Assembly: GCA_004151065.3 (NCBI GenBank)
Contig: NWUY0300031431.1
Span: 11,436 to 22,677 of the forward strand
DNA: 11,242 bases
Direction: 5' to 3'
From: Larix sibirica
Taxonomy: Eukaryota; Streptophyta; Pinopsida; Pinales; Pinaceae
Part shown: positions 1-9,142 of the stretch, one piece after another
Numbering within the stretch: position 1 is the first letter of the stretch
Layout of the letters: each line of letters opens with the position of its first letter
Translations under genes and position numbers: made by a program
Notes under the pieces: model-generated
What the model was told of the DNA's origin: nothing
Databases searched by the model: none
The model's input: the letters and a program-made list of their open reading frames with translations, nothing else

Positions 1-2800
1 ATAAGGAAGATCAGGCTCCACAACCAACATAACTCTCATATGTTTCTTAGTGTGAACGATGGCAAACTAAAAGTTGATCCCCTTACAAATTATTTGAGGA
101 CAATTCTCTTATTGATCCATCTCATTTATTTGTTTTTTAAAAATACCACTTTCCTCAAAAAATAAATGTCAATGAAAATCCATTATCCTTTCAACCAAAC
201 CATTGAAAAATGGACAAGCACAATAGGGGTGGACATAAAGTAGACAACACAATGAAAATGTTAGTCATCTTAGGTAGCCACAAACAAACACTAAGCCCCC
301 AAGAAGAATGGAAAGGAATTTTTATATATAAGTGCCTTGCATGATGATCATTGCCACGTTACCACTAATTTGTATCTAAGTGGAGAGGGTTGTAAACTAG
401 AATTTGATTGTATTACAAATGATCCATGGCCATTGTTCACATGTACCCAAGAAACAACTTTCTCACCACCATTGTTGGCATTAAATGACACTCTCACAAA
501 CAAACAATGGAATCCACAATACATCAAAATAATTAAAGCAAACACACTAAGGTGGCCATCATGTAGAGTGATTAAGACATTGAAAAAGAAATCCCTCTCA
601 GGGATCCACAATAAACATAGCTTCCAAGAAGAATGGTAAAGTGTTTGTTTATAAGTTCTTCCCATGATGATCCTGACGGACATGACCACTCATGTGTTAC
701 CAAGTGAAGAGTGTAGCGAACTCAAATTCAATCGCATTCCAAATGACATGTAGCCAATGTTTATGAAAACATGACAATTAACTTGTTTACCACCACTATT
801 CACATGAAATATTACTTCCATTGACAAATAAATTAAATCACAACTAGAAATGTTCTATCCATTCAAGCAACATGCTAACTTCATAACTCAATTGCGATGC
901 AAATCATATAAGATATTGCAAAAGGACAGTCCTCTTAGAGAGCCAAAATGACCCTTAAACCTCCCAAGTATAATTACAACAATCTCATTCATAGGTGTCT
1001 ACCCAAAATGTCCAACGGCTACCTCTCATTTGTTACTAAGTGTAAACAATGGAAACTGAAGGCCAAACCCCTTACACATGATTCAAGGCCATGTTGATGT
1101 TGACTTGTCTTCTTTACCACCTTTGTATGCACAAAATGGCACAAGCATCAACAAAGACATGTTGACAAAAATACATTTTGGATTTTTAACTAAGCTATTG
1201 AAAAAGGAACAACTAGAATAGGGGTGGCCATAAAGTATTCAAGACAATGAAAAGGAAAACTTGTTGAGGGAGCCACTAAGAAGGATGGAAAAAATGTTTA
1301 TTTAACTGCCTACCATGATGAACATTGGGCCACATTACCATTCATGTGTTACCAAGTGGAGAGGGTTGCAAACTATAAGTCGACCACTCCTCAAATGACA
1401 CATGGCCATTGTTTAGGTAAATTTGCACCATTTTTCACACAAAATGAAACTTCCCTTGACAGAGAAATCATAAGTACAATATGTTGTCACTACCATTCAA
1501 GAAATACACTATCCTCATGATTTACTTGTGACGTAAATCCAATAAGAAATTGCAAAAGACAAACCCTCCTAGGGAGCTAGAGTGAGCCCTAAACCTCCCA
1601 ACTAGAATGGAAAAAATATATATTTATACGTGCCTCCCAAAACGAGCATGGACAAAAATTGCCTCACATCTATTATTAAGTTGTAAACAATGGAAAATTG
1701 ACGTTAAACCTACCTACAAATGACTAAAGGCCAATGATCAAGCTCACCCATCTCCTTTACCACTTATGTACACAAAGAATATTCATAAAAAAATAAATGC
1801 CAATTAAAATACGCTTTGTCCTTTCAACCAAGCCACTCAAAAAGGGGCAAGCACAACAGGGTGGCCATAAAATAGCTGAGACATTGAATAGTAAATCTCT
1901 CTTAGGGATCCGCCAATAAACATGAAGCTTCCAAAAAGAATGACAAAGCCTTTCTTTATTTAAGTGCCTACTGTGATGAGCATTACCACATTAACACTCA
2001 TGTGTTACTAAGTGGAGAGGGTTGTGAACTAGAAGTTGGCCATTGTTCAAATGACCCATTCTCATTGTTTAAGTGGACCTAACAATAAACTCATTTACCA
2101 TTACTATTCATTGGCACTTCCCTCAACAAGGAAACCAAAGGTACAATTTGTTGTATCCATTCAAGCAACATGCTTGCCACATGATAAGCCACTTTTGATG
2201 AAAATCCGATGAGAGATTATAAAAGGAAACCCTCTTAGGGAACCAAAGTGAGCCTTGAAGCTCTCAAGTAGAATGGAAACATGTTCATTTATTTGTGCCT
2301 TCTTAAATGAGCATGGCCAAGAACTACCTCTCATATGTTATTGAGTTGTAAACAATGGAAATCTAGAATCCAACTCTAATGCAAATGACCTGAGGCAAAT
2401 GCACAAGCCAACCCGTCTCATTTACCACCTATTTGCATACAAAATGCCACATGCATTGATAAAGAAATGTCAACAAAAATGTCTTACGGCCTTGTATCCA
2501 AGCTATTGAAAAAGGGACAAGCACAATAGGGTGGCCATAAAGTAGTCGAGGAATTGAAAAGGGAAGTCTTCTTAGGGAGTCACTAACAAAGACTATGCCT
2601 CCAAGAAGAATGACAATTGAATATTTTTATTTTTATTTTAAGGGCCTCCCACAATGAGCATTTCTACATTAACACTCATGTGTTGCTAAGTGAAGAGGGT
2701 TACTAACTAGAAGTCGACTGCCCTACAAATGACCCATGACCATTGTTCATATAGATCTAACAAATAACATGCTCACCACCGTTATTCCCACAAGATAAAA
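1..2800. repeat. Satellite-like tandem array, about 330-bp monomers in alternating A and B types
   Basis: Eight full-length or nearly full-length monomers and one truncated monomer can be read by eye. Approximate starts are 1, 299, 621, 960, 1272, 1594, 1928, 2261 and 2598. Monomers begin near a motif like CCAAGAAGAATGG or CTCCCAAGTAGAATGG. Type A (from 299, 621, 1272, 1928, 2598) carries AAGTGGAGAGGGTTG and ends with a CATTCAAGCAACATGC region. Type B (1, 960, 1594, 2261) carries TGTAAACAATGGAAA and ends with AGGGTGGCCATAAAGTAG. Spacing between equivalent landmarks is 316-345 bp, and same-type monomers recur every 640-678 bp, so the array has a dimeric higher-order unit. Copies differ by many substitutions and small indels, so the array is old. 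It continues past the left edge of the window. No coding potential is visible. Whether it is a genomic satellite or the internal repeat of a larger element cannot be decided here. Confidence 0.85.
299..620. repeat. Hybrid satellite monomer, type A head joined to type B tail
   Basis: The first part (to about 490) has type A hallmarks, including AAGTGGAGAGGGTTG and CATGGCCATTGTTCACATG. From about 530 the sequence is type B: GGTGGCCATCATGTAGAGTG, then AAGACATTGAAAAAGAAATC and CTCTCAGGGATCC. This tail is closest to the type B tail at about 1860-1920. The next monomer (621) is again type A, so the alternation is broken only here. The simplest inference is loss of one monomer length by unequal exchange at matching positions in A and B. 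Confidence 0.7.
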
Positions 2801-3056
2801 CACGTGGAAACTATATCTCATAGGGTGGTTCTTCCAAATCAAGACTCACCACATTCTGAAGTATTTCTTGGAACAAATTTTTTCATCCCCATAGCAACAT
2901 AAATGGGTAACCAAGATGCTTGGATATGATTACGAGATCATCTACAAAAAGGGAAAAAACAACATTGTGGTAGATGCATTATCAAGGAAACATGAGGAAG
3001 AGGGATCCCTATTTTCCTTATACTCTCTGATACCTGAATGGTTAAATTAAGCATGA
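2801..3056 (+). pseudogene. Ty3/gypsy RNase H domain, C-terminal fragment (pseudogene)
   Basis: RNase H degrades the RNA strand of the RNA/DNA hybrid during reverse transcription. The frame beginning at 2805 reads WKLYLIGWFFQIKTHH, then LKYFLEQ, QHKWVTKMLGYDYEIIYKKG and VVDALSRK, the usual closing part of a Ty3/gypsy RNase H domain. The final DALSR catalytic motif (2973-2987) is intact. The preceding TDH motif reads T-H-H, so its catalytic Asp is missing. In-frame stops are TAG at 2892, TAA at 3048 and TGA at 3054. The fragment starts inside the domain right at the satellite boundary, and the reverse transcriptase normally upstream is absent. A linker to integrase follows, with SHIIQRIQEDP still legible near 3090. 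Confidence 0.88.
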
Positions 3057-4308
3057 CAAGGGTGGTTAACCAATGCTTCTACATCTCATATCATCCAACG
3101 AATCCAAGAGGATCCCAAACTTCCCAGGGTTACACTTGGTAGTAAGATACTTTGCGGTGTAAAGGTCTCCTTTTTATGTTACTTAATTCTACTTTAAAGT
3201 AGATAATATTAACATAGTTGCATTCATCTCCTCTCACAAGTGACTCAAGCTTTCAGAAAACTAATGCACATGCTAGGAATTCCTTCTTTTGGGAAGGCAT
3301 GCAAAAGGATATCCTTAGTTTTATAGAGGAATGTGACACTTGCCAATGAACAAGGGTGGGACAATGAAGACTCTTTGTGCATTGAAACCATTGCCAATAC
3401 AAGCCATTATTTGGATCGACATTTCCATGGATTTTATTGTTGTTCCTTTAAAAGAAGGTAACAAATTAGTTATCATGATGATAATTCATTGATTGTCCAA
3501 ATATGCTCATCTTTGTGCTTTCCAACACTCATTTACCCCAGCAATGATTGCCTAAATTTTTCTAGACTAGATATTCAAACTCCATGGCATACCTACCTCC
3601 ATTGTGTCAGATTGTGATCCCATATTCACCAACAAATTTTGGCAAGAACTATTTATACTATAGGACATCTAGTTGGAAATTATCATATCTTATCATCCCA
3701 AAATATATGGAAAGATATAGGCAGTCAACAAGTGTCTTGAAAACTATTTGTGATGTTTCACATCAAAAAAGTAGCACCAGTGGGCACAATTGTTACCTTT
3801 GCCAGAATGGTGGTATAATACCACTTATCATGAGACTATAAAAATGACACTGTATGAATTGGTCTATGGCCAACAACCACCCTATGTTGTTTCTTATCTA
3901 CTAGGTACTTCCAAAATACATGCAGTCAATGGTCTACTTCATAATCGTGATGTCACTCTTTGCACACTTGNTCTTTGCACACTTAAGGAAAATTTGGCAA
4001 TGGCCCAAAATTGCATGAAGCAATAGGCTGACCAACATCGCTTAGAGCGTTCATTTGTAGAAGGCGACCATGTATTCCTTTGCCTCCAACCTTATAAGCA
4101 TACCTCTCTCAAAGTTGAAGGCCATCATAAGGTCATACCAAGTTCAACACAATGGTTAGGTTGTCTACAAATTAGCGCTCCGAGCACACTCCAAGGTCCA
4201 CCTAGTATTTCATTTTCCTTGTTTGAAGAAGGACATGGGTCATATTCGTTGAGTTTAAACTACATTATCGGAACTGGATAAAGAAGGCTCCATTTGGATC
4301 CAACTTGA
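3057..4308 (+). pseudogene. Ty3/gypsy integrase (pseudogene with stops and frameshifts)
   Basis: Integrase inserts retroelement cDNA into the host genome. The zinc-binding half is legible from about 3284 (FFWEGMQKDIL, then ECDTCQ with its Cys pair at 3332-3343). A frame change near 3345-3350 leads into the core. The first catalytic Asp is in DISMDFI (codon 3430-3432) and the second in SIVSDCDP (3610-3612). The catalytic Glu position is TAG (3718-3720) just before AVNKCLE. Other in-frame stops are at 3490, 3553, 3568, 3661, 3670, 3751, 3772 and 4024. The open part at 3790-4023 reads PEWWYNTTYH, VYGQQPPYVVSYL and KENLAMAQN, typical of plant gypsy integrase. The GPY/F module is damaged: HHK is present at 4123-4131, but the YGPY core is missing and the frame changes before VYKLAL at 4163. 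Confidence 0.92.
3957..3984. repeat. 13-bp direct duplication flanking an ambiguous base
   Basis: TCTTTGCACACTT occurs at 3957-3969 and again at 3972-3984, separated by G and the unresolved base N at 3971. The period is 15 bp, so the integrase reading frame is kept and gains five codons (a second LCTL) that related integrases do not have. It may be a real micro-duplication or a join made during assembly. Confidence 0.8.
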
Positions 4309-4466
4309 AGTAGTTTTGGACAACAAGGAGCATCAACTACGTCAATGCACTATCCGTGAATTTTTGATTCAGTGGAAGGATACCTCACTAGAAGATGCTA
4401 CTTGGGAACCATTAGCCATTTTGCAGTAGTTTCCCCATTTTCAACCTTTAGGACAATACTACTTTT
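4309..4466 (+). pseudogene. Chromodomain-like C-terminus of gypsy polyprotein (pseudogene)
   Basis: The frame from 4310 reads VVLDNKEHQLRQ, then TIREFLIQWKD and LEDATWEP (ATWEP at 4397-4411). This is the plant chromovirus chromodomain pattern, in which aromatic and acidic residues of the W.....(E)(A/D)TWE type close the fold. In chromoviruses this tail follows integrase and is thought to direct insertion toward particular chromatin marks. An in-frame TAG follows a few codons after ATWEP, then FPHFQP and the polypurine tract. The frame is continuous with KVHLVFHF upstream (about 4190-4215) apart from stops between, so this is the natural C-terminus and not an unrelated fusion. Confidence 0.82.
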
Positions 4467-4480
4467 GAAGGGGGAGGGCA
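4467..4480 (+). promoter_or_regulatory. Polypurine tract (plus-strand primer site)
   Basis: GAAGGGGGAGGGCA directly precedes TGTTAG, the start of the LTR. In LTR retrotransposons this purine run resists RNase H and primes plus-strand DNA. Its place just after the chromodomain and just before a TG dinucleotide is exactly the family arrangement. Confidence 0.82.
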
Positions 4481-4960
4481 TGTTAGATTCCTACCCTAAA
4501 CCCATGACTTTATCAATGTAGAAGGCCACAAGGACCATTACATAGTTAGTGGGTAGTGTAAAATGGGCCTCCTTATGAAATACAGGGCCCTAGGTGGATG
4601 AACCACATTAATAGCAGGACCACAAGTAGTTAGGGATTTGATTATTGAAGTACTATATATAGAGTAGTAAATCATGTAATATGGAGTCAAGGTTTGGCAT
4701 TGTATTTGGAGCTTTGCGCTTGGAGGTTGACCCCTTGAAGAGACAAGTGAACCTAGCCTTTTATTTTGAATATATTTCATACAAGGGATCTTTTTTAGGT
4801 TTTATATATTCTCTCTTTTGTTTTTCTATCTCTGCTATGAATTTATAGGTTTAGGTATATTACATAAGTGAGATAGTTATATTTTGCAGTATTAGTTCCA
4901 ACCTAATTTTTAGTTATTATAGATTTATTTCTTCGACTCGTAGCTTGATCTTTTGTTACA
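4481..4960 (+). mobile_element. 3' LTR of the chromovirus remnant (right end tentative)
   Basis: The left end TGTTAG is fixed by the adjoining polypurine tract. A promoter-like TATATATA lies at 4654-4661, about 175 bp inside, followed by a mixed-composition R-like part and a T-rich stretch from about 4790. I place the right end at TGTTACA (4960) because it ends in CA and gives a plausible 480-bp LTR. The 5' LTR is not in the window, so this end could be wrong by tens or hundreds of bases. The short ORF readable on the opposite strand inside the LTR has no support as a gene. Confidence 0.68.
4654..4661 (+). promoter_or_regulatory. TATA-box-like element in the LTR
   Basis: CTATATATAGAG sits about 175 bp inside the LTR, a usual place for the U3 promoter of a plant LTR element. 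Function is inferred from position only, and in a 3' LTR it would drive transcription into the right flank. Confidence 0.5.
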
Positions 4961-5730
4961 TAACTCCAATTGTTTAACTCCTAGTCCAATATCATTCATT
5001 TCTATTTTGGAGCATTGACTCTCCACTTCCAACCAACCACAAGTTCAGTTTAGTAGCATAATTCTTGATATGTTTTAATGGTTCTCTACACAAGTGAAAA
5101 ATAGTGTCGAGCCCATCATATTTTAGGTCGAATAAAAAGATTACGAGCAAATAGTGTTGAGCTTGGGTTGGGTGCTCGGGAAAGAAGCTCCACATGCCCT
5201 TGTTTTATGGATACATTTAACTATATCATGCTAAATGCACTATATTGTTGTCTAGGATTCACCATAGTGCACTAAATGCACTAACTTGTTGTTTTAGTTT
5301 GATTGTATTGAGATTGCATCCATCGACATGTAGAGACGTTCATTGGAAAATAAGGTAATTTTGATAATAACACACCAACTCCGGGGTTGTGTTTGGATCC
5401 AAGTAAAGTTATTCACAAATATAGTTCACAATATACAATCGATTGCATAAGTAAAGGGCACTTGAGTGAGATCTCTATATCTACTTCTATGTATCTAACT
5501 CAATGGAGAGTTCTAAATTAGCAATTTGATAGTGAACAAATATCTTTGATCATCTGTGATTTTTCTTTGTTTATTAAAAGTTATCACACAACCAAGAATA
5601 ATAGACACATATTTTGTTCTATAAAAAAGATCGACTAATTTGTTGTATTAAGTTAAGATAACAAGTTCAACAAAAACAAGTTCTTGACTATGCATAAGCT
5701 ATGCCCAATAAAAAAATTGTCACTATATCT
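4961..5730. other. Gene-free interval with one 41-bp imperfect duplication
   Basis: I see no supported coding region. A weak duplication has CTAAATGCACTA followed by TTGTTGT at 5231-5251 and again at 5272-5292 (period 41). AATAGTGT(C/T)GAGC also occurs at 5100 and 5150. The minus-strand ORF at 4992-5195 has no recognisable motif. Part of this interval may belong to the LTR if that element extends beyond 4960. Confidence 0.6.
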
Positions 5731-5982
5731 ATAAACATGTTGGTTGATCTATTTATATATCCCTATGATATATCACCATAATATACATAACAAGTGTGCA
5801 CTTTAAAGAATTTCCATAAACATGTTAGTTGATGTATTTACATATCCCTATAATATATCGCCATAATATACATAACAAGTGTGCACTTTAAAATATTTTC
5901 ATAAACATGTTATTTGATCTATTTACATATCCCTATAATATATCACCATAATATACATAAGTGTGCACTTTAAAGAATTTTC
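5731..5982. repeat. Tandem repeat, three copies of an 85-bp unit
   Basis: Units start at ATAAACATGTT at 5731, 5816 and 5901. Each contains TTGAT(C/G)TATTTA, ATATCCCTAT, ATATACATAA and GTGTGCACTTTAAA. The first two are 85 bp. The third is 82 bp, having lost three bases (CAA) before GTGTGCAC. Copies differ at only a few positions, so this duplication is younger than the satellite at 1-2800. No coding role is visible. Confidence 0.92.
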
Positions 5983-6089
5983 GTTACCCTTGGAATGGAT
6001 CAATACTCTTTGCTTTAATGTTTTGTCGAAGTCACTCAATGTTAATGGAAATATAACTGATGACAAACTATTATAAGCAAATAGAATTG

Positions 6090-6210
6090 CATAAAATCAC
6101 ATAATACAAACAATCATTGGCTAAACCACTTGCTATGTTTTAATGTATAATTTCTTATTCTGCTTTATCTTTTAATTTTAATGTATAATTACATATTCTA
6201 CCTTTATTAG
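6090..6210. repeat. AT-rich dispersed repeat, left copy
   Basis: AAATCACATAATACAA, CATTGGCTAAACCACTT and TTTTAATGTATAATTTC occur in this order here and again, with small changes, at about 10954-11036. The TTTTAATGTATA motif is itself repeated at 6138 and 6176 in this copy. It may be part of an unrecognised short element or a segmental duplication. No terminal inverted repeats were found. Confidence 0.65.
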
Positions 6211-7125
6211 TCCCTGCAAAAGTCCTTGCAGTAAATATAGCTTTCCCTTCGCAATCAAACCAAATTTCACTTTGTTACCATGATGCAAATTTTTATATGG
6301 TTATCAAATGTTTTACAAGTTTTAATTATTAAATTGAATTTAAAATAAAAAAATTAGATTTGTAATATTATAATATTTATTTTTAATTGTTTTTAGGTTT
6401 GATGTGAGGAATAAGTCCTAGTTGGATGTGACTTTCATAAAATAAAAAACCAAAAAATTGCCACTTTTGATTAAATGGTTGTATTAAAGTGGAAGTATAG
6501 CGTTTATGACATCATTTATTGGACTGAATTCGTGCTAAGCTAACTCACTGCTACAACGATTTACATTAAAAATGATTTAAGTCTCATCGTACTTCGTCAG
6601 ATCTAGTTGTATTAGTATGACATCCTTGATCAAATCTGCATCATGATGAGGCCATGTTGCCCATAGGAAATATGCATCTTGGATCGAGGTCTTTAGTACA
6701 ATACATAGGCGTAAAACAAGCTTTCCCAACCCACCCAACCCAACCCAAAATTGAACTTCATCCAAAAGTTGTAACTGTTTAGGAAGATCTCTTAGTTTCA
6801 CTATTGTGGATTGTGAGTAGGCATTGAGTTGTGGAAATTTATGAGAATTAATAATTGCATCTTGTGTCTAGATCTTGGACCAAATTTTTGTCGTGTGCGA
6901 TGGAATTTAGAGAAAATGGAGGCGCCCAACCCTAGTGACCAAGTAGGTAATTCCCCAGTAGAGAAACAACCCCTAGGTCATGTTGATACTATCGGGTATT
7001 GCAGTAAGGCTTAGGAAAATAATATGAAGTTTGAAGGTAGATTGATTTCTTCAATGTTGTTATTCAAGAACAAACCTAGGCTTTTGTGTTGTTATGCGAG
7101 TGATTTTAGAGCATGATTCTAGGGT
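6211..7125. other. No recognised gene; AT-rich DNA and short ORFs
   Basis: The left part (to about 6500) is very AT-rich and includes the 14-bp palindrome AATATTATAATATT at 6364-6377. The right part is more mixed, with a run of CCCAACCCACCCAACCCAAC at 6725-6744. Short ORFs exist at 6577-6801 (minus) and 6829-7014 (plus). I recognise no domain in either, and their codons show no clear constraint by eye. Confidence 0.5.
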
Positions 7126-7431
7126 GTGATGAACAGATTTCAACAAAAATGTGGTTTCAGGAGCCCAGACACAACAACTAGGATATATAGAGACTCCAAT
7201 CATTCATGGAATCTAGTTTATGGTGTAGGAAGTGTGGGGATTATGAGCCGAGGATCGAAAACGACTATGGCCATGTGTTGGGTAAGTTCGTCTTTTGATG
7301 GACATGTTGAATGCGATGTCACTTTGGAACGAGTGTTAAAACATTATTTTATTTTGTTGTTTTCTTTTAGTATTCTAAGTCAAGCTTTGGCCTATAAATG
7401 TGGAAAGTTCAAATCTCATAGCACTCTTTAA
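7126..7431 (+). other. Unsupported ORF containing intron-like splice signals
   Basis: A 101-codon ORF with no motif I recognise. It contains G|GTAAGT at 7281-7287 and a T-rich run ending TTTCTTTTAG at 7370, which together would define an 89-nt plant-like intron (7282-7370). Splicing at these sites joins codons in phase but reaches a TAA eight codons later, so no longer protein results. It could be the relic of an exon pair or chance in T-rich DNA. Confidence 0.2.
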
Positions 7432-9088
7432 TCTACCTTTTAATTTCTTCCGGCGGCTAAAAAGTTGGGCAAGAACATAACTAGTTTCATTGTATTTTTT
7501 TAGTTAAACTATTTTATTGAAATAACTATTTTTTTTCTATAAGTCTAATCTTTTGGAAGAAAATTTGTCGTATCTATTATCTGGGTTCAATTTTTTAATG
7601 AAGTTTATTTTTTGGAAAAAAACTCTCCTTGTTTAGTATTTTTGTTCAACTAATTGACAAATGGCCTATTAAAGAATGCTCACGAATGCTAAACACTTAT
7701 GTGCATAAGCTAGAACAATGAGGTTTTTAGATTAAAAAAATTGTTCTAATTTCCCTTTGTCAATGTTAGGCTCGCCCTTGAGTTACCTACATAGATATCC
7801 ATTTAATTGTAATGGTCCTATTCCATCCAGATAAAGTTCTTTTTATGATGTTGTGTGCCCCTAGGACTCAATAGTTCGAAGTTTTTTGAAATTTGCATCA
7901 CCCAGAGCTCCCAACTATAGCAAGGTTGAATTAGTTTAGTGATCACTCTATCGAACTTAGGGTTGCTTTGCACATACTAGTAATGTGTGTGAATTAAAAG
8001 AATATGCTTTTCAATCTCACATGCTAAGCATGTAAGTATATCAGGATGTTACTTAACAAAATACTAAAAAAATACTCTGAGACAACACTTGAAATGTTAT
8101 CTTAATTGTCGTGCCCTACAAAGATGTTGATAATTTGTTTTATTTGCAGATAGATTGAGGTAAGGTCACAATTGGTTTGTACTTGGCTTCTATATAGGAC
8201 TTTGTTAAGGCTAGTTACACTAATGACTACTTACCATTGGTAGGTTAATAAAGTTGTTTTTATTTTTGCGATGACTAAAGCACAATTTGGGAACATGGGC
8301 TTCCATTGTTTCCTGCTTTAAAATTTCAAAACGACATGTTCAACCCACACACCCGATGTCCATGAGAATAGCACTAGCAAAAACACTCTTTCTTCTAAAC
8401 GAAACATATTCAAGAAGTTTGCAATGTTCTCACGTCATGGAGTTTAATCATTACATCATAGGGTATAATCAAGATCCAATCTTGCTTACATGGTGTTGCG
8501 CGAGTATTTAGATCACACTAAATGAAGTTAGGCAGGTGATGTGTGAGAAATTAGATCACCATAAATGAATTTAAATTGGTATGATTTATACTGACCATTT
8601 TGCCAAGCTATCTAGTGTGACGTTCTCTCCCCAGTATACCTATTAATATTCTAGATGAGTTTTATTCATGTTTTGATGTTGTTGCTCATATTTATGATAT
8701 CCAATTTGAATATCATTATGATACACATGCACTTTGACGATTTCAATGGATGTCAGTTGTCCATACTATACTTTTATGAGTCTTTTTATCATGGAAATTG
8801 TTATATTTTCCCTTTCAAGTGGACAAAAGCCATTGGATGATGAGAGATCCAGTAGCACATTTTCACTTGTCTTGAAAAACTCTATAATTCTGTAAAGTGC
8901 ATAAATGCTACAATTCTATAAAATACATAAGACTCACCTTATAGTTGCGAACTCAAGCTCAAAATATGACATATTTATTTGAATATACTTCATTTATTTT
9001 CCAATAAAGAAATATATGAAAACATATTTTTGTAAAAACATGGGAGATAAAGCTTTCAATATTCAATATTTTTTTATTTTTCACTTGG
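7432..9088. other. Long gene-free interval
   Basis: No coding region, RNA gene or transposon end could be supported. Two short imperfect duplications are present. TTAGATCAC followed by TAAATGAA occurs at 8508 and 8551 (period 43). CTA(T/C)AATTCT(G/A)TAAA followed by CATAA occurs at 8882 and 8908 (period 26). The ORFs at 8287-8511 and 8655-8840 lack any recognisable motif. The second is rich in hydrophobic codons, which T-rich DNA gives by chance. Confidence 0.5.
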
Positions 9089-9110
9089 ATATATATATAT
9101 ATATATATAT
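9089..9110. repeat. (AT)11 microsatellite at the 3' edge of copy 1
   Basis: Eleven AT dinucleotides abut the first base of the homology shared with copy 2. Copy 2 has a shorter AT run in the same place, which suggests the microsatellite is the element's tail and not a chance neighbour. Confidence 0.85.
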
Positions 9111-9142
9111 TCTTAATCAAATTTAAATTTTGATTCTAAGAA
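9110..9142 (-). other. Imperfect stem-loop next to the (AT)n tail, copy 1
   Basis: TTCTTAATCAAATTT (9110-9124) pairs with AAATTTTGATTCTAAGAA (9125-9142), with three unpaired bases in the longer arm. In the element's sense (minus) direction it immediately precedes the tail. Several LINEs use a 3' hairpin followed by a short repeated tail for recognition by their reverse transcriptase. That role here is inference. Confidence 0.5.

Larger units (their letters stand above)
2801..4960 (+). mobile_element. 5'-truncated Ty3/gypsy chromovirus remnant (RNase H end to 3' LTR)
   Basis: The order seen is RNase H C-terminus, integrase zinc finger, integrase core, integrase C-terminus, chromodomain-like segment, polypurine tract and 3' LTR. 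This is the 3' half of a plant chromovirus (Ty3/gypsy with a chromodomain). Gag, protease, reverse transcriptase, most of RNase H, the primer-binding site and the 5' LTR are absent. The left edge coincides with the end of the satellite. The coding part has at least a dozen in-frame stops and at least two frame changes, so the element cannot move by its own proteins. The right edge is less certain because, with no 5' LTR, neither the LTR ends nor a target-site duplication can be checked. The lineage (for example Tekay/Del-like) is a guess from integrase wording. Confidence 0.85.

Noticed and set aside
337-689. Overlapping ORFs on both strands (100 and 113 codons)
   Set aside because: They lie inside the satellite array, are not kept open in the other monomers, and arise by chance.
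3584-3841. 85-codon ORF within the integrase region
   Set aside because: It is a +1 shadow frame; the true integrase wording is in the frame of 3427 and 3790.
4493-4505. CCCTAAACCC resembling the plant telomere repeat
   Set aside because: Only about one and a half units, inside the LTR; not a telomeric tract.
4538-4780. 80-codon minus-strand ORF
   Set aside because: It lies wholly inside the LTR, antisense, with no motif.
6205-6235. TAGTCCCTGC as an inverted match to the region near 9645-9655
   Set aside because: Only about ten bases match and flanks do not align.
6577-6801. Minus-strand ORF with a glycine-rich VGLGGLG stretch
   Set aside because: The stretch comes from the CCCAACCCACCC run on the plus strand; no recognised domain or neighbouring exons.
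7780-7990. Possible minus-strand LINE reverse-transcriptase tail (a weak CYSWELWV resemblance)
   Set aside because: Only one loose motif, with no supporting wording upstream or downstream.
8287-8840. Two short plus-strand ORFs
   Set aside because: No motif, no splice context, and length expected by chance in AT-rich DNA.
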